Positions 40,137 through 40,171 of a DNA stretch of 40,171 nucleotides are shown here, piece after piece. This stretch comes from Candidatus Uhrbacteria bacterium (GTDB lineage Bacteria; Patescibacteriota; Patescibacteriia; UBA9934), in contig CAIKHN010000001.1 of assembly GCA_903827265.1 (NCBI GenBank), forward strand, positions 1-40,171. Direction: 5' to 3'. Below the pieces are notes generated by a model. That model ran no database searches, was not told the origin of the DNA, and saw only the letters and a list, made by a program, of their open reading frames with translations. The stretch's first letter is position 1, and every line of letters begins with the position of its first letter. Made by a program: the position numbers and the translations under genes.

Positions 40137-40171
40137 ATGACCATTACCGAAATTATTGCCGCACTTCAGGA
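40137..40171 (+). CDS. Start of an unidentified gene (3' end outside window)
   Basis: ATG 40137 opens a frame reading MTITEIIAALQ to the window edge. Eleven residues are not enough to identify a family. The 84-nt gap before it holds the hairpin and TATACT box described above. Confidence 0.45.
   Translation, partial: MTITEIIAALQ

Noticed and set aside
1-40171. Alternative genetic code (TGA as glycine)
   Set aside because: Genes such as nth, mltG, tgt and the nrdJ end are closed by TGA at the expected length, so the standard bacterial code applies.
1-40171. CRISPR array, tRNA or rRNA genes, autonomous insertion sequence or prophage
   Set aside because: No regularly spaced repeats, no cloverleaf or rRNA-like sequence in the gaps, and no transposase, integrase or phage structural gene among the frames; the repeats present are short palindromes.

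Overview
The window reads as chromosomal DNA of a Candidate Phyla Radiation (Patescibacteria) bacterium, probably on the Parcubacteria side. This is inferred from gene content: two surface proteins sharing a C-terminal domain I associate with these bacteria, a VirD4-like ATPase paired with a large one-helix protein of unknown function, an adenosylcobalamin-dependent ribonucleotide reductase, small genes packed head to tail, and almost no Shine-Dalgarno sequences. TGA is used as a stop throughout, so this is not one of the code-25 lineages. There are no rRNA, tRNA or CRISPR loci in the window, and no stretch over 300 bases lacks a gene. The largest gaps, 29077-29371 and 35922-36200, hold terminators, repeats and promoter-like signals.

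Layout: 1-1182, endonuclease III (5' end missing) and a PAP2 phosphatase. 1321-5447, two paralogous secreted surface proteins. 5472-8250, a sugar-nucleotide transferase, the MltG transglycosylase and a TerC-like membrane protein. 8339-13542 is an accessory stretch: an AT-rich set of unknown proteins, a MazG-like pyrophosphohydrolase coupled to a nuclease-helicase, a YgjP-like metallopeptidase and a GIY-YIG protein. 13549-15700 is a GC-richer block framed by long hairpins, with a zinc-ribbon protein divergent from an alternative sigma factor, whose genes do have Shine-Dalgarno sequences. 15757-24149 holds a UvrD-like helicase, malic enzyme, an RskA-like extracellular domain, a UDP-sugar dehydrogenase, a LOG protein, a large membrane protein and a glycosidase. 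24313-29076 holds a SpoU methyltransferase, tRNA-guanine transglycosylase, SecD and SecF. 29372-35921 holds the VirD4-like pair, UppP, an rRNA-type methyltransferase, a Nudix protein, a coiled-coil protein and a DEDDy exonuclease. 36201-40052 holds NrdJ and the cobalamin adenosyltransferase that would make its cofactor.

Most notable points: (i) SecD carries parvulin-type prolyl isomerase sequence inserted in its periplasmic region; (ii) the tRNA-guanine transglycosylase has lost all four zinc ligands and has a eukaryote-like DDV pocket motif; (iii) many genes have a -10-like hexamer ending 9-11 nt before the ATG, the architecture of leaderless transcripts; (iv) the MazG plus PD-(D/E)XK-helicase pair looks like a two-gene accessory or defence module with its own promoter; (v) nrdJ has a promoter followed by a short RNA ending in an intrinsic terminator, an attenuator-like arrangement.
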